Origin: Sutcliffiella horikoshii
GTDB lineage: Bacteria; Bacillota; Bacilli; Bacillales; Bacillaceae_I
Direction of reading: 5' to 3'
Assembly (NCBI RefSeq): GCF_019931755.1
Contig: NZ_CP082918.1
Span: 910,001 to 974,000 of the forward strand
DNA length: 64,000 nt
This document shows positions 1-8,099 of this stretch, piece by piece (position 1 is the stretch's first letter; each line of letters begins with the position of its first letter). The notes beneath the pieces were generated by a model. That model saw only the letters and a list, made by a program, of their open reading frames with translations. It was not told the DNA's origin and did no database searches. The position numbers were made by a program, and so were the translations under genes.

Positions 1-2
1 AA

Positions 3-500
3 GAGTTTCATGGGGTTACAGGGTTTGCGGAAAAGAATGCGATGATTCTCATGCTGGATCCAAATAATATAACAGAGAAAAGCATTAAGGAGCTTGTTGC
101 CCATGAATATCATCACTTAGTGTACATGGAAATCTCTGATTATAATACACGAACAGCTCATCTTTTAGAAAAAGTTGTTATGGAAGGAAAGGCGGAAACT
201 TTCACTAAAATTCTCTATCCCGATTATGAAGTTCATTGGATAGAGCCATTAAGTAATGATGAAAGAGATAGAGTCTGGAACTTCATGGATGAGAACAAAT
301 ACTCCGTTAATGAGGAGGATTACAGTGTGCTCAACAATGGCAGCATTTCCAAAGAGATTCCTAGTTGGTCCAACTATAGAATGGGCTATGAAATAATGCA
401 GGAGTATTTAGAGAAAAATCCTGATTTACCGATAGAAGAATGGACTGTATTAAAAGCGGTAGAGATTATAGACGGATTAGAATTTGATAGTAGAGAATAA
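3..500 (+). CDS. DUF2268-type putative Zn-dependent protease, C-terminal part (5' truncated by window edge)
   Basis: The frame is open from base 3, so the gene starts before the window; the internal ATG at 42 is not taken as the start. The visible part has an HEYHH zinc-binding signature (HExxH class) near its beginning. About 100 residues later comes a segment of the form GYEIMQEYLEKNPDLPIEEW. Both are typical of the DUF2268 family of predicted Zn-dependent proteases. No membrane segment is visible in this part. A strong terminator follows directly. The substrate is unknown. The family call is fairly safe; catalytic activity is inferred only from the HExxH motif. Confidence 0.75.
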   Translation, partial: EFHGVTGFAEKNAMILMLDPNNITEKSIKELVAHEYHHLVYMEISDYNTRTAHLLEKVVMEGKAETFTKILYPDYEVHWIEPLSNDERDRVWNFMDENKYSVNEEDYSVLNNGSISKEIPSWSNYRMGYEIMQEYLEKNPDLPIEEWTVLKAVEIIDGLEFDSRE

Positions 501-501
501 T

Positions 502-546
502 AAAAAGAGAACTTATCTCACCAACAGATGAGTTCTCTTTTTGTTT
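502..546 (+). terminator. Rho-independent terminator after the DUF2268 gene
   Basis: AAAAGAGAAC(T)TATCT pairs with AGATGAGTTCTCTTTT around a short loop and is followed by a T-rich tract. It ends the truncated first gene. Confidence 0.8.
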
Positions 547-639
547 TAATTCAAAATAAATTTATTGATAATCAATAAATAGTCTGATATTATACTGTTA
601 ATTAATGTAAAGTTAATAGGTGTAAAAGGGGATGAGAAA

Positions 640-1065
640 TTGAAAAAAGTTTTATTGATTACCACAGTTATGTTGTTAATTCTATCTGGATGTAACCAAT
701 ATTCTAGGGTGGATATTCCAGCAGAAGGAACTTTTCATTTGGCTGTTATCAATAACACCGATGTTGATATCTACGGATATGAGGTCAGCTATTCCCAAGA
801 TGGAACACGCAGAGGGGGAAGTGGTGGTGGTCAATATGCTGATAATTCCAAGATAAAGAAGGGGGATACGTTCACGCTGGACTTTAATCATGTAAATTTT
901 CTCCCGGACAAAGAGGTTACCTTTGTAATCACGGTCTTTACAGGAAAGCATCAAACGGAAAAAGTAACGTTGAGTTCCCCGGTTACTACCATGCTTTCTA
1001 ATTTGGAAAGTATTTATTATGTAGAGATAATTGGAGAAAATAAGGAAGAGTTAAGTATAAATTAA
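640..1065 (+). CDS. Small secreted lipoprotein of unknown function
   Basis: The 141-residue protein begins with a basic residue pair, a hydrophobic stretch and the lipobox LSGC (Cys18), so it should be a membrane-anchored lipoprotein outside the cell. The rest is beta-rich in composition, with a Gly-rich segment near residue 60, and has no motif I recognise. The start is TTG at 640, preceded by AAAAGGGGATG-type ribosome-site sequence; no better ATG exists. It stands alone, with a terminator upstream and a gap of about 100 bp downstream. Function unknown. Confidence 0.7.
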   Translation: MKKVLLITTVMLLILSGCNQYSRVDIPAEGTFHLAVINNTDVDIYGYEVSYSQDGTRRGGSGGGQYADNSKIKKGDTFTLDFNHVNFLPDKEVTFVITVFTGKHQTEKVTLSSPVTTMLSNLESIYYVEIIGENKEELSIN

Positions 1066-1170
1066 ATGATGAATCGGATTAAAAAATTGGAAAAAAACTG
1101 TGGAACTAAATTAGTGTTCATTTCGTATAGGTAATGAATGTAATTTTCATAAAAGAAAGTAGAGGAAAAG

Positions 1171-2142
1171 ATGAACACTAAGAAGAGAGTCAGTTTCCGC
1201 AAAGCATTTAAGTATATATCAGTAGGCTTAATAAGTATGGGTGTAATGTGGGTGGCATATCATCAAGTAATGGTTTTATTCGAGAAAAACAAATATGAAG
1301 CCACTGGGCAGTTGGTGGAAGTGGATGGTAGCAACATGCATGTTCATGCTGAAGGTGAGGGACCGAATACTATTATTCTACTTCCTGGATTGGGAACGTT
1401 AGCGCCAGTATTGGACTTTGAACCTTTGGTGGATGAACTAAGCAAGAATAATAGAGTGGTAGTCGTGGAGCCGTTTGGCTATGGATGGAGCGAGAAGACT
1501 GATAAGGATAGAACGGTAGAAAATGTGGTGGAAGAAGTAAGGGCGGCTCTTAAGAAAGCAAATATTGAAGGTCCCTATATTCTGATGCCGCATTCTATTG
1601 GCGGAATCTATAGTACGTACTATGCAAATACATATCCTGAAGAGGTAAAAGCGATTGTTGGTATTGATCCAACACTTCCGGCTGCAGTTGATTATTTTGA
1701 TGTACCTGTACCTACTATGCCAGGTTTCCTTAGGGCTGTAGCTCCGAGTGGTATTGCAAGAATAGTGATAGCTGGAAATGAGGAGGATTTTTTACCACTG
1801 TCAGAAGAAGGGACGTACTCAGCGGAAAATCTTGAGCTAACGAAAACTTTAACTGTCTGGAATGGCTACAATAAAAATATCATCATGGAAGCAAATGAGA
1901 TTAGTAATAATATCGCAAAAACGATTAACATGTCTTTCCCGTCCGATATACCTGTAATGATTTTTACACCAAAGGACGAAAAGGTAAACCCTGCCGGAAG
2001 ATCTACCATGACCTTTTATGAAGAGCAATTAACAAATGTAGTAAAAAGTAAAATTGTACCACTAGATGGCCATCATTATTTGCATTGGACAAATGCAGAA
2101 GAGATGAGCGAGCATGTTGGGGAATTTATTGGCGGAAGTTAA
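1171..2142 (+). CDS. Membrane-anchored alpha/beta hydrolase
   Basis: The 323-residue protein has one N-terminal membrane segment (about residues 14-32), followed by an alpha/beta-hydrolase fold. The oxyanion strand is LLPGLGTLAP. The nucleophile elbow is PHSIGG, where the first Gly of the usual GxSxG is replaced by Pro-His. A late Asp (near IFTPKDEKVNP) and a His in DGHHYLHW complete a plausible triad. The ATG at 1171 follows GTAGAGGAAAAG. The next gene starts 18 bp after the stop and may be co-transcribed. Esterase or lipase activity is inferred; the substrate is unknown. Confidence 0.8.
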   Translation: MNTKKRVSFRKAFKYISVGLISMGVMWVAYHQVMVLFEKNKYEATGQLVEVDGSNMHVHAEGEGPNTIILLPGLGTLAPVLDFEPLVDELSKNNRVVVVEPFGYGWSEKTDKDRTVENVVEEVRAALKKANIEGPYILMPHSIGGIYSTYYANTYPEEVKAIVGIDPTLPAAVDYFDVPVPTMPGFLRAVAPSGIARIVIAGNEEDFLPLSEEGTYSAENLELTKTLTVWNGYNKNIIMEANEISNNIAKTINMSFPSDIPVMIFTPKDEKVNPAGRSTMTFYEEQLTNVVKSKIVPLDGHHYLHWTNAEEMSEHVGEFIGGS

Positions 2143-2160
2143 GATACGGGGGTAATAAAT

Positions 2161-2802
2161 ATGGCCAAACCGATAAAGTGGCTTATAGTAGCGTCGATAG
2201 CAATTGGCTTAGTGTTTTCCCTTTTTACTTTTACTTTGTTTAAAGAGAGCAGAGGATATGCACAGTATCATTCCGAATCATTAATGAATGATACTTCCAG
2301 CCTGATAGGAAGCTTTCAAAGGAAACAAGAAATTTTGCAGCAAATTATTCAAACAAGAACTTTGACACAAGTTCAAGTAGATCTAATTCGTGAAGACAGC
2401 TATACTCTTATAAACTATTATGAAGACTATAATCGCTTGGCTATGAATTTGGATCGATACGAAAATAAAGGTTATTCCATCGTAGAGGCGGCCTTTGTAA
2501 CAGAAGCATTTTTTAACCGTAAAATAGCCGAAATACAAGGGACAGGCCAAGCGAAGTTAAAACTGGATAATGAGTTTCTTGAAAAAGTGGAATTTTTGGA
2601 GGCATTTAATGAACGTTGTCTCTATACCTTAGGCAAATATGTAAGGGGATTCGTGATCACAGATACTTCTATGGAGCTCACGGAAGAAAGGGAAGAATTG
2701 AGCAAAAATGGGATAAATGAGGACTTTTGGGTGGAGATCTTAAAGCGTTTGGATAGAGAGGCTTTTGAAAAGCAAAGGGATTTGGAGATGTTGTTGAATT
2801 AG
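2161..2802 (+). CDS. Hypothetical membrane-anchored helical protein
   Basis: The 213-residue protein has one N-terminal membrane segment (about residues 7-27), then a long, charged, mostly helical region rich in Glu, Lys, Gln and Arg, predicted to face outside the cell. I do not recognise a family. It lies 18 bp downstream of the alpha/beta hydrolase with its own GGGGGT-type ribosome site, and a terminator follows, so the two genes probably form a small operon. Function unknown. Confidence 0.65.
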   Translation: MAKPIKWLIVASIAIGLVFSLFTFTLFKESRGYAQYHSESLMNDTSSLIGSFQRKQEILQQIIQTRTLTQVQVDLIREDSYTLINYYEDYNRLAMNLDRYENKGYSIVEAAFVTEAFFNRKIAEIQGTGQAKLKLDNEFLEKVEFLEAFNERCLYTLGKYVRGFVITDTSMELTEEREELSKNGINEDFWVEILKRLDREAFEKQRDLEMLLN

Positions 2803-2817
2803 ACAATGTTTTTGATT

Positions 2818-2853
2818 AGCAGCTTGGTAAAATTTATTCCAAGCGCTTTTTTT
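2818..2853 (+). terminator. Terminator of the hydrolase/membrane-protein pair
   Basis: GCTTGG and CCAAGC form a stem around an AT-rich loop and are followed by seven T residues. Confidence 0.8.
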
Positions 2854-2917
2854 CGTTATTAATTAACATAACAATAAGAACACAAACCTTCAAAATTATG
2901 AGTAAGGGGTGGTTTAT

Positions 2918-3145
2918 TTGAAAATTATGTCTAGTACCTTCAGGTTCTTAGGGCTAATCGTAACAGCTTTAGGCTTTCTTCCACTTTTAGAATCTTTACC
3001 TAATAATAGAGTGTCAGGACATGAAAACTTTTGGGAAAACATCATCTACTTAGCTCATGAAGGGCAAGGATGGTTCTTGGCTTTTGGTTTTCTGATGTTG
3101 CTAATAGGGTTGTTTTTGTCTGGGCAGTCAAAGGATAATGCATAA
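2918..3145 (+). CDS. Small two-helix membrane protein, unknown
   Basis: The protein is about 75 residues long with two hydrophobic segments (about residues 7-25 and 49-68) separated by a polar loop containing HENFWENI and HEGQGW. I choose TTG at 2918 because AAGGGGTGG ends 5-6 bases before it. A GTG at 2909 would sit inside that ribosome site, and an ATG at 2927 is also possible. It converges on the secreted protein gene starting 4 bp past its stop on the other strand. No family recognised. Confidence 0.55.
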   Translation: MKIMSSTFRFLGLIVTALGFLPLLESLPNNRVSGHENFWENIIYLAHEGQGWFLAFGFLMLLIGLFLSGQSKDNA

Positions 3146-3149
3146 CCCC

Positions 3150-3869
3150 TTAGTTTTCTGACTTGGATTTTATGAAATTTAACTTTCTTGCAACATACTC
3201 TTTTCCATCCCATTCATATCGAACTTTTAACTTACCAATTAATCCGCCTTTTACACTATCGTCTCGTAAAACAAAGACAGGGACAGTGGCATATAGCTTA
3301 CCATCCTCAATAGAATAATCAACAAGTTCCATACTTAAATAGGGTGTTCTCGGATTGACATAACTAAATTTAGAGAGGTCGATGGTATAATTCATTCCGT
3401 CGACTTGGATACCGATTATATTTTTTATTTGTTTTATAGCGACCTTATTTATAATGACCGTACTAATAGGTTCCATCGGAGCCTCTTCATATCGGCGTTC
3501 GGGATCTTGAAACTGATTAAGGACATGTATATCCTTGAGTGGTTGGTCTATCACTGCTTTGTCATTGTTCAACACAATAATGATGTCATCCAGCGTATCG
3601 TCATTTATATCTGCTTTTGCCATGTAAGGATCATATTTTCCATGGTACCAGTTTGGGAAGTTATAAACATATTGTCCCATGTCACCAATTTGTACGGTGA
3701 AGTTCTCATATTCCATCCACTTTTTCTTGTCTGCAATCAAGTAAACAGTTTGATGCCAGATATCGGAAGGAATGCTTGATAGGACTACACGTTCTGATGC
3801 TAAAGAATTATTGGAACTTGTGAAAAGCATCATCAGAATAATACCCATATTGAATATATGTCTCCGCAT
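3150..3869 (-). CDS. Secreted hypothetical protein
   Basis: The 239-residue protein has a typical signal peptide (Met-Arg-Arg, hydrophobic core, likely cleavage after SLA around residue 24). The mature part contains KADINDDTLDDIIIVL, which resembles an Asp-rich calcium-binding or FG-GAP-like loop. The C-terminal region appears beta-rich. ATG at 3869 has a good AGAGGTG site. It is divergent from the M14 carboxypeptidase with about 200 bp between them, so the two could share control. Function unknown. Confidence 0.65.
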   Translation of the reverse strand: MRRHIFNMGIILMMLFTSSNNSLASERVVLSSIPSDIWHQTVYLIADKKKWMEYENFTVQIGDMGQYVYNFPNWYHGKYDPYMAKADINDDTLDDIIIVLNNDKAVIDQPLKDIHVLNQFQDPERRYEEAPMEPISTVIINKVAIKQIKNIIGIQVDGMNYTIDLSKFSYVNPRTPYLSMELVDYSIEDGKLYATVPVFVLRDDSVKGGLIGKLKVRYEWDGKEYVARKLNFIKSKSEN

Positions 3870-4068
3870 TTATTTCACCTCTATAGTAAATTTCCCAACA
3901 AAAAGAAATTCACTAAAAAGTTGCATAAGTATATCTGCCCGGTTCTTTCCATCTATTTATTGTCTGAACGTGTAGAAAGAGAGGAGTTTGTCCTCATTTA
4001 CAGATTATTCAATAAAATCTAGTATGAAATATGTAGGGTCACTAAATATCTGAAATGAGGAGGAAATT

Positions 4069-5139
4069 ATGAAAAAGATCAGTAAAACGGTATTAGCGTT
4101 ATCTTTAACAGGAATTATGACAATCGGTACGTTAACAACAGGAACGCTTCCAACAAGTGCGGTTGGAAATGGTCCCAACTATAACGGCAATGAGTCTATC
4201 CAAACCTCCATCCTTACTACATATGACGAGTTGGTAGATTACTTACAAAAACAAGAAGCAAGACAGCAGGCGATGGAGCTTGAGGTTATTGGCGAGACAG
4301 TCAAAGGCCGTGATATTTACATGGCCAAATATATTAAAAACGAAGACAATCCGACCATTTTGTTTTTGACTCAGCAGCATGGAAATGAGCAGTTGACAAC
4401 AGAGGGTGCGATGGAATTTATTAAGCATCTTGGAACTGGGAAAAATCAATCGGTATTGGCTCATGTCAATATCCTTGTTATACCAATGTTGAATGCAGAC
4501 GGTGCGATGGGTGATGTGAACTTTTCAACAGATAATTACATTGCAGACGGAGACCGTCATTTGACGCGAGCAAATGCAAATAACTTTGACTTAAACCGTG
4601 AGCATGATAAAGCGGTAGAAGCGATGCAACCAGAAGCGCGTGCACTTCATACAAATGTGTTGGAGAAGTATGACATTGACTACTTGATTGATTTACATCA
4701 TCAAGGAACACAGAGTGAACGTGATGGGAAGCTGGTTTCAGGTTCTATTTTACATCCGACAAGTCCTAATGTTGATCCGGCTGTAGTGGAGCAGTCCAAG
4801 CAGTTGGGAGCAGTGGTGTTCCATGAGATTGAGTCAAAAGGCTGGGGACATCTTGGGAAGTACAGAGGTGGAAATACAGACAACATTGGCCGAAATGGAA
4901 TTGCTTCGAGGTATGATATCGCGACATTATTGTTTGAAATGCGCGGCATGTCCGACCACACGAATCCAACAGCAATTCTTGGGCAAAAGAGTAATGGATA
5001 CTTGATCAAGCAGACGGTGAATACGCTTGATTCAACTGTTCAAGCCATTGCTGATGGATCTATTAACACTGTTGATACAAGCTTTTGGGATACATTACCT
5101 TTCCAGAACACACGACAAGGTGAGGAAAGCGACGAATAG
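4069..5139 (+). CDS. Secreted M14-family zinc carboxypeptidase
   Basis: The 356-residue protein starts with a signal peptide of about 30 residues ending near SAVG. M14 features appear in order: zinc ligands in HGNE (His104, Glu107), substrate-binding Asn-Arg in FDLNREH (Arg177), the third zinc ligand in IDLHHQGT (around His210), and a candidate catalytic Glu in LLFEMRG (Glu290). This fits a compact catalytic domain without a pro-domain. It probably trims C-terminal residues from peptides or cell-wall peptides outside the cell. The ATG at 4069 follows GAGGAGGAAATT. A terminator and a hairpin array follow. Substrate specificity cannot be read here. Confidence 0.85.
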   Translation: MKKISKTVLALSLTGIMTIGTLTTGTLPTSAVGNGPNYNGNESIQTSILTTYDELVDYLQKQEARQQAMELEVIGETVKGRDIYMAKYIKNEDNPTILFLTQQHGNEQLTTEGAMEFIKHLGTGKNQSVLAHVNILVIPMLNADGAMGDVNFSTDNYIADGDRHLTRANANNFDLNREHDKAVEAMQPEARALHTNVLEKYDIDYLIDLHHQGTQSERDGKLVSGSILHPTSPNVDPAVVEQSKQLGAVVFHEIESKGWGHLGKYRGGNTDNIGRNGIASRYDIATLLFEMRGMSDHTNPTAILGQKSNGYLIKQTVNTLDSTVQAIADGSINTVDTSFWDTLPFQNTRQGEESDE

Positions 5140-5146
5140 ACAAAGG

Positions 5147-5194
5147 AAAAGCTCGGTGCGCTTAGGTAGATGTGCTCCGAGCTTTAACTTTTAT
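5147..5194 (+). terminator. Terminator of the M14 carboxypeptidase gene
   Basis: AAAGCTCGG pairs with CCGAGCTTT around a loop of about 20 nt, followed by a T-rich run. Confidence 0.8.
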
Positions 5195-5201
5195 TTTGAC
5201 C

Positions 5202-5403
5202 TATGAAGACCTGAGCTCCAAGATTTTTGGGTGACAGAAGTCTTCATAGGGGTTATGAAGACCTGAGTTCCAAGGTTTTTGGGTGACAGAAGTCTTCATA
5301 GGGGTTATGAAGACCTGAGCTCCAAGGTTTTTGGGTGACAGAAGTCTTCATAGAGGTTATGAAGACCTCATAACCCAGAATTTCACCCGCTAGAGGTCTT
5401 CAT
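5202..5403. repeat. Four tandem 52-bp hairpin units
   Basis: Units begin at 5202, 5254, 5306 and 5358, an exact 52-bp period. Units 1-3 are nearly identical and each carries the perfect inverted arms TATGAAGAC and GTCTTCATA, with an inner CCAA/TTGG pair. Unit 4 differs inside but keeps paired arms, GAAGACCTC and GAGGTCTTC. The array fills the gap between the convergent carboxypeptidase and anti-sigma genes. Confidence 0.9.
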
Positions 5404-5406
5404 CAA

Positions 5407-6159
5407 TCACAATCCCGCCGATAAATGAATCTCCCCTTCAGGCAATTCATTCCCACTCTGAGGTTCCAACGTTATCGCGATGGTATCCCAATCTTCCGCT
5501 GTTGTCTGTTCGATGTTATGGAACACATACCCTTTTCCTTGATCATCAATGGTGAAGTCTCCTGCAGGTATTGGTGAGCCGTCTTTCAATAGCCATACCT
5601 GATACACTTCGTTGCCGGTTAGTTCAGGTAAGTCCTGTGTTTGGATCATGACAGATAGTGCCTGTTCCTGTTGGAAAAGTGCTGCAAAGCCACTGCCTGC
5701 AGCAGCTGATGGCTGCAAGGTAACTACGTTATCAGGTTGTTGCAGTTCTTCAGCAGCCAAGTCACTTTCTTCACCGTTTTGCATCATTAAGTAGCCGTTT
5801 CCAATCAATGAGAGCAACAGCGATGCGGCAAGCAATGTTGTTAGCCAAGGTGTCCTAGAAGCTTTATTTTTAATAAAGGGTTCTTCAACGGCTTCTTTTT
5901 TAGTAGAAATCGGTGTTACAGTTGCTTTATCTAATTTCACGTCTTCAGCAAATACATTATCCAAGATTCGTTTCTTCATCTCTGGTGGGGGTGAGGCTTG
6001 CTCTGACACAAGGGCAACATCTCCTAACAGATCTTGAAGTTCCATTAATTCTTCCTGACATTCGGGACAGGTAGCTAAGTGCTGTTCGAATTCTTCTCTC
6101 TCTGTTTGTGTTAGGTGGCCATTGAAATAGTCCAACACTAATTCACATTTCTGACTCAT
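5407..6159 (-). CDS. Anti-sigma factor (zinc-finger plus RskA-type C-terminal domain)
   Basis: The 250-residue protein has an N-terminal ZAS-type domain with HLATCPEC (H-x3-C-x2-C) around residues 27-34. A linker is followed by one membrane segment (about residues 105-125) and an extracytoplasmic RskA-like domain with QVWLLKDGSPIPAG and AITLEP. Such proteins hold an ECF sigma factor at the membrane until a signal releases it. The gene overlaps the upstream sigma gene by 4 bases (ATGA), supporting translational coupling. The signal is unknown. The 52-bp hairpin array lies directly after its stop. Confidence 0.9.
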   Translation of the reverse strand: MSQKCELVLDYFNGHLTQTEREEFEQHLATCPECQEELMELQDLLGDVALVSEQASPPPEMKKRILDNVFAEDVKLDKATVTPISTKKEAVEEPFIKNKASRTPWLTTLLAASLLLSLIGNGYLMMQNGEESDLAAEELQQPDNVVTLQPSAAAGSGFAALFQQEQALSVMIQTQDLPELTGNEVYQVWLLKDGSPIPAGDFTIDDQGKGYVFHNIEQTTAEDWDTIAITLEPQSGNELPEGEIHLSAGL

Positions 6160-6710
6160 ATACTCCCCCTCCTATCTGCAAGCAACGGTTTTAGTTTCTT
6201 TAGCGCCAGCCGTATCCTTCCTTTTACGGTCCCAAGCGGTATGCCGGTCAACTCCGCTATTTTCTGCTGGGTATATCCTTTGAAATACATATAGTGGACC
6301 ATCTTCCTTTGATCATCGGATAAAGTGGAGACCGCTTCCCTGATGACATCCTGTTCTTCTTTCCACTCTGTCTCTTTTTCAGTGGAGTCGTTAGATTGCA
6401 GAAATGGTTCCACATCTTCTATCGGGGCACTTTGTGTTCGTTGTTGCTTACGAATAATATCCAAGGCTTTATTACGGGCGATGGTGAACAGCCATGATCG
6501 AAACTTGCCTTTTGACTCGTCATAGATTCCTGTTCCCTGCCAAATCTTGATAAAGACATCCTGCATTGCTTCTTCTGCAATGTCATGGTCATTCGTTATT
6601 TTCAATAAAAAAGAATACAAGATCTTTTCGTACCTGTCGTACAGTTCTTCCAGAGCGGTTTTATCTTTTTTCCTGATCCGCTCATACAGAAGAGAGTCCT
6701 TATTCTGCAT
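6156..6710 (-). CDS. ECF-type RNA polymerase sigma factor
   Basis: The 184-residue protein has sigma region 2 (LYDRYEKILYSFLLKITND, then DIAEEAMQDVFIKIW and FRSWLFTIARNKALD) and region 4 with the helix-turn-helix QQKIAELTGIPLGTVKGRI. It lacks regions 1 and 3, as in ECF sigmas, and most resembles the SigK/YlaC-like group paired with RskA-type anti-sigmas. ATG at 6710 has AGGAGAAAA upstream. It is the first gene of a two-gene operon with its anti-sigma and is divergent from glcT. The regulon cannot be inferred from the window. Confidence 0.9.
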   Translation of the reverse strand: MQNKDSLLYERIRKKDKTALEELYDRYEKILYSFLLKITNDHDIAEEAMQDVFIKIWQGTGIYDESKGKFRSWLFTIARNKALDIIRKQQRTQSAPIEDVEPFLQSNDSTEKETEWKEEQDVIREAVSTLSDDQRKMVHYMYFKGYTQQKIAELTGIPLGTVKGRIRLALKKLKPLLADRRGSI

Positions 6711-6927
6711 AGGTTTTCTCCTTTTTTATGTGATTATTTTTATTATATCTTTATTTATCTATTTAAAAGAAGAAATAAGGCTTTCCTACTTTCCTAACGT
6801 TGGAAAATGGGATTTAGATCAGTTTTGCCAGGAAAGAACCATTTGGAAAATTTGCTCGCTTGACTCTGCTTCCTTCGTAGCGTACTTTAGTATATATTGC
6901 AGTTTTTGATACACCGGAGGAATGGCC

Positions 6928-7758
6928 ATGCGTGTGAAGAAAGTATTGAATAACAATGTGTTGATTGCTGCCCACCCGGAGTACAATGAAGTGATCCTGA
7001 CAGGGAAAGGAATCGGCTTTGGGAAACGTACCGGAGAAGATATTTCCGTCGAGAGTGCGGAGAAGTTCTTTGTGCTTCGCGATCAGGAAGAGCAGCAACA
7101 ATATAAACAGTTACTTAATTATGTCGATGAGTCGTTCATCGGTTTGATGAATGAATGTATAGAGCGAATTGAAAAACGTTTTGAGGTTCGGTTGAATGAA
7201 CATATCCATGTCGGATTGACGGACCATCTTTATTTTGCAGTGAAAAGAATTCAACAGGGGCTGGATATAAAAAATCCCTTCTTGACGGAGACGGAGCTTG
7301 CCTACCCTAAAGAATATACGGTGGCACTTGAAATTGTAGAGTGGCTGAATGAGAAGCTTGGGATCTCAGTTCCAGTGGGAGAAGTAGGTTTCATTACATT
7401 ACACATTCACAGTGCCTTGACCAACAGGGAATTGTCTGAGGTCAACAAGCATACCCAGCTGATCAGCAGAATGGTGGATGTCATTGAGGAATCTCTGAAA
7501 ATGTCGGTTGACCGCACAGATGTAAACTACTTGAGGCTCATTCGTCATTTCCATGCGTCGATTGAAAGGGTGCAAAAAGACGAGAACCGTCCAGAAAATC
7601 AGGAAGCGCTCGCAAAAGTGTTGCAAGCCGAATACCCTGTGTGCTACAATCTAGCATGGAAATTAATTAAGATTATGCAGCAGAACTTACACAAGCCAGT
7701 CCCAGATGCTGAGGCAGTATACCTGACCCTACATTTGCAAAGGCTTGCAAAACAATAA
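6928..7758 (+). CDS. glcT: GlcT, PRD-containing transcription antiterminator of the glucose PTS
   Basis: The protein has about 276 residues: an N-terminal RNA-binding CAT domain of about 55 residues (KKVLNNNVLIA, GKGIGFGKRTGE), then two PTS-regulation domains with conserved His in HIHVGLTDHL and LHIHSAL (PRD1) and in RHFHAS and LTLHLQR (PRD2). Proteins of this family bind an RNA antiterminator in the ptsG leader when glucose is present and are switched off by phosphorylation from the PTS. I choose ATG 6928 because GGAGG ends 7 bases before it; ATG 6922 is only 1 base away. The target leader and ptsG lie immediately downstream. Confidence 0.92.
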   Translation: MRVKKVLNNNVLIAAHPEYNEVILTGKGIGFGKRTGEDISVESAEKFFVLRDQEEQQQYKQLLNYVDESFIGLMNECIERIEKRFEVRLNEHIHVGLTDHLYFAVKRIQQGLDIKNPFLTETELAYPKEYTVALEIVEWLNEKLGISVPVGEVGFITLHIHSALTNRELSEVNKHTQLISRMVDVIEESLKMSVDRTDVNYLRLIRHFHASIERVQKDENRPENQEALAKVLQAEYPVCYNLAWKLIKIMQQNLHKPVPDAEAVYLTLHLQRLAKQ

Positions 7759-7763
7759 ATAAT
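7735..7763 (+). promoter_or_regulatory. Candidate sigma-A promoter for the ptsG leader
   Basis: TTGCAA at 7735-7740 is followed after 17 bp by AATAAT at 7758-7763, overlapping the glcT stop. This puts a start point just upstream of the antiterminator region, as in B. subtilis glcT-ptsG. No experimental support. Confidence 0.4.
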
Positions 7764-7774
7764 CAAGCACACTT

Positions 7775-7890
7775 TTTTCACGTGTTACTGGTCATGCAGG
7801 CATGAGCGGAAGAAAGCGTAAACGAAGAACTACGGTAGAAATCCATCTACCCTTCCTTCGTGTACCTTTTCTTTTGACTCATGCCTTTTT
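7775..7890 (+). promoter_or_regulatory. GlcT-responsive RNA antiterminator (RAT) and terminator in the ptsG leader
   Basis: The stretch CGTGTTACTGGTCATGCAGG at 7781-7800 resembles the B. subtilis ptsG RAT. AGGCATGAG (7798-7806) pairs with CTCATGCCT (7878-7886) to form a terminator ending in a T run, and overlaps the RAT, so the two folds exclude each other. A nested stem (GGTAGA/TCTACC) closes the long loop. GlcT binding to the RAT would prevent termination and allow ptsG expression in glucose. Confidence 0.8.
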
Positions 7891-7908
7891 GTTGTGTAAG
7901 TGGATTTC

Positions 7909-8040
7909 CCCTGTTGATTGAAGTGCAGGATGTGAGACTCCTGAGGGAGATAGCGGTAGCTTGAGACCCCACAGGCGAAGCCGAGGAGGCTCAAGCACCG
8001 CCCCTAGGAAAGCGAACATCCGGAACGAAAATCAACAGGG
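7909..8040 (+). repeat. GC-rich interspersed repeat, copy 1 (in the ptsG leader)
   Basis: A 132-bp element is bounded by the inverted ends CCCTGTTGATT and AATCAACAGGG. Its core contains GACTCCTGAGGGAGATAGCG, TTGAGACCCC, GAGGAGGCTCAAGCACCGCC and AAAGCG. The same framework recurs at 42158, 42372, 59384 and 62923. It sits between the leader terminator and the ptsG ribosome site, so it must be transcribed into the ptsG mRNA. Confidence 0.9.
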
Positions 8041-8099
8041 AGTTAAAAGAAATCCGTATGTTCTACAAACGCATATAAAAATATCTAGGAGGAACACAT

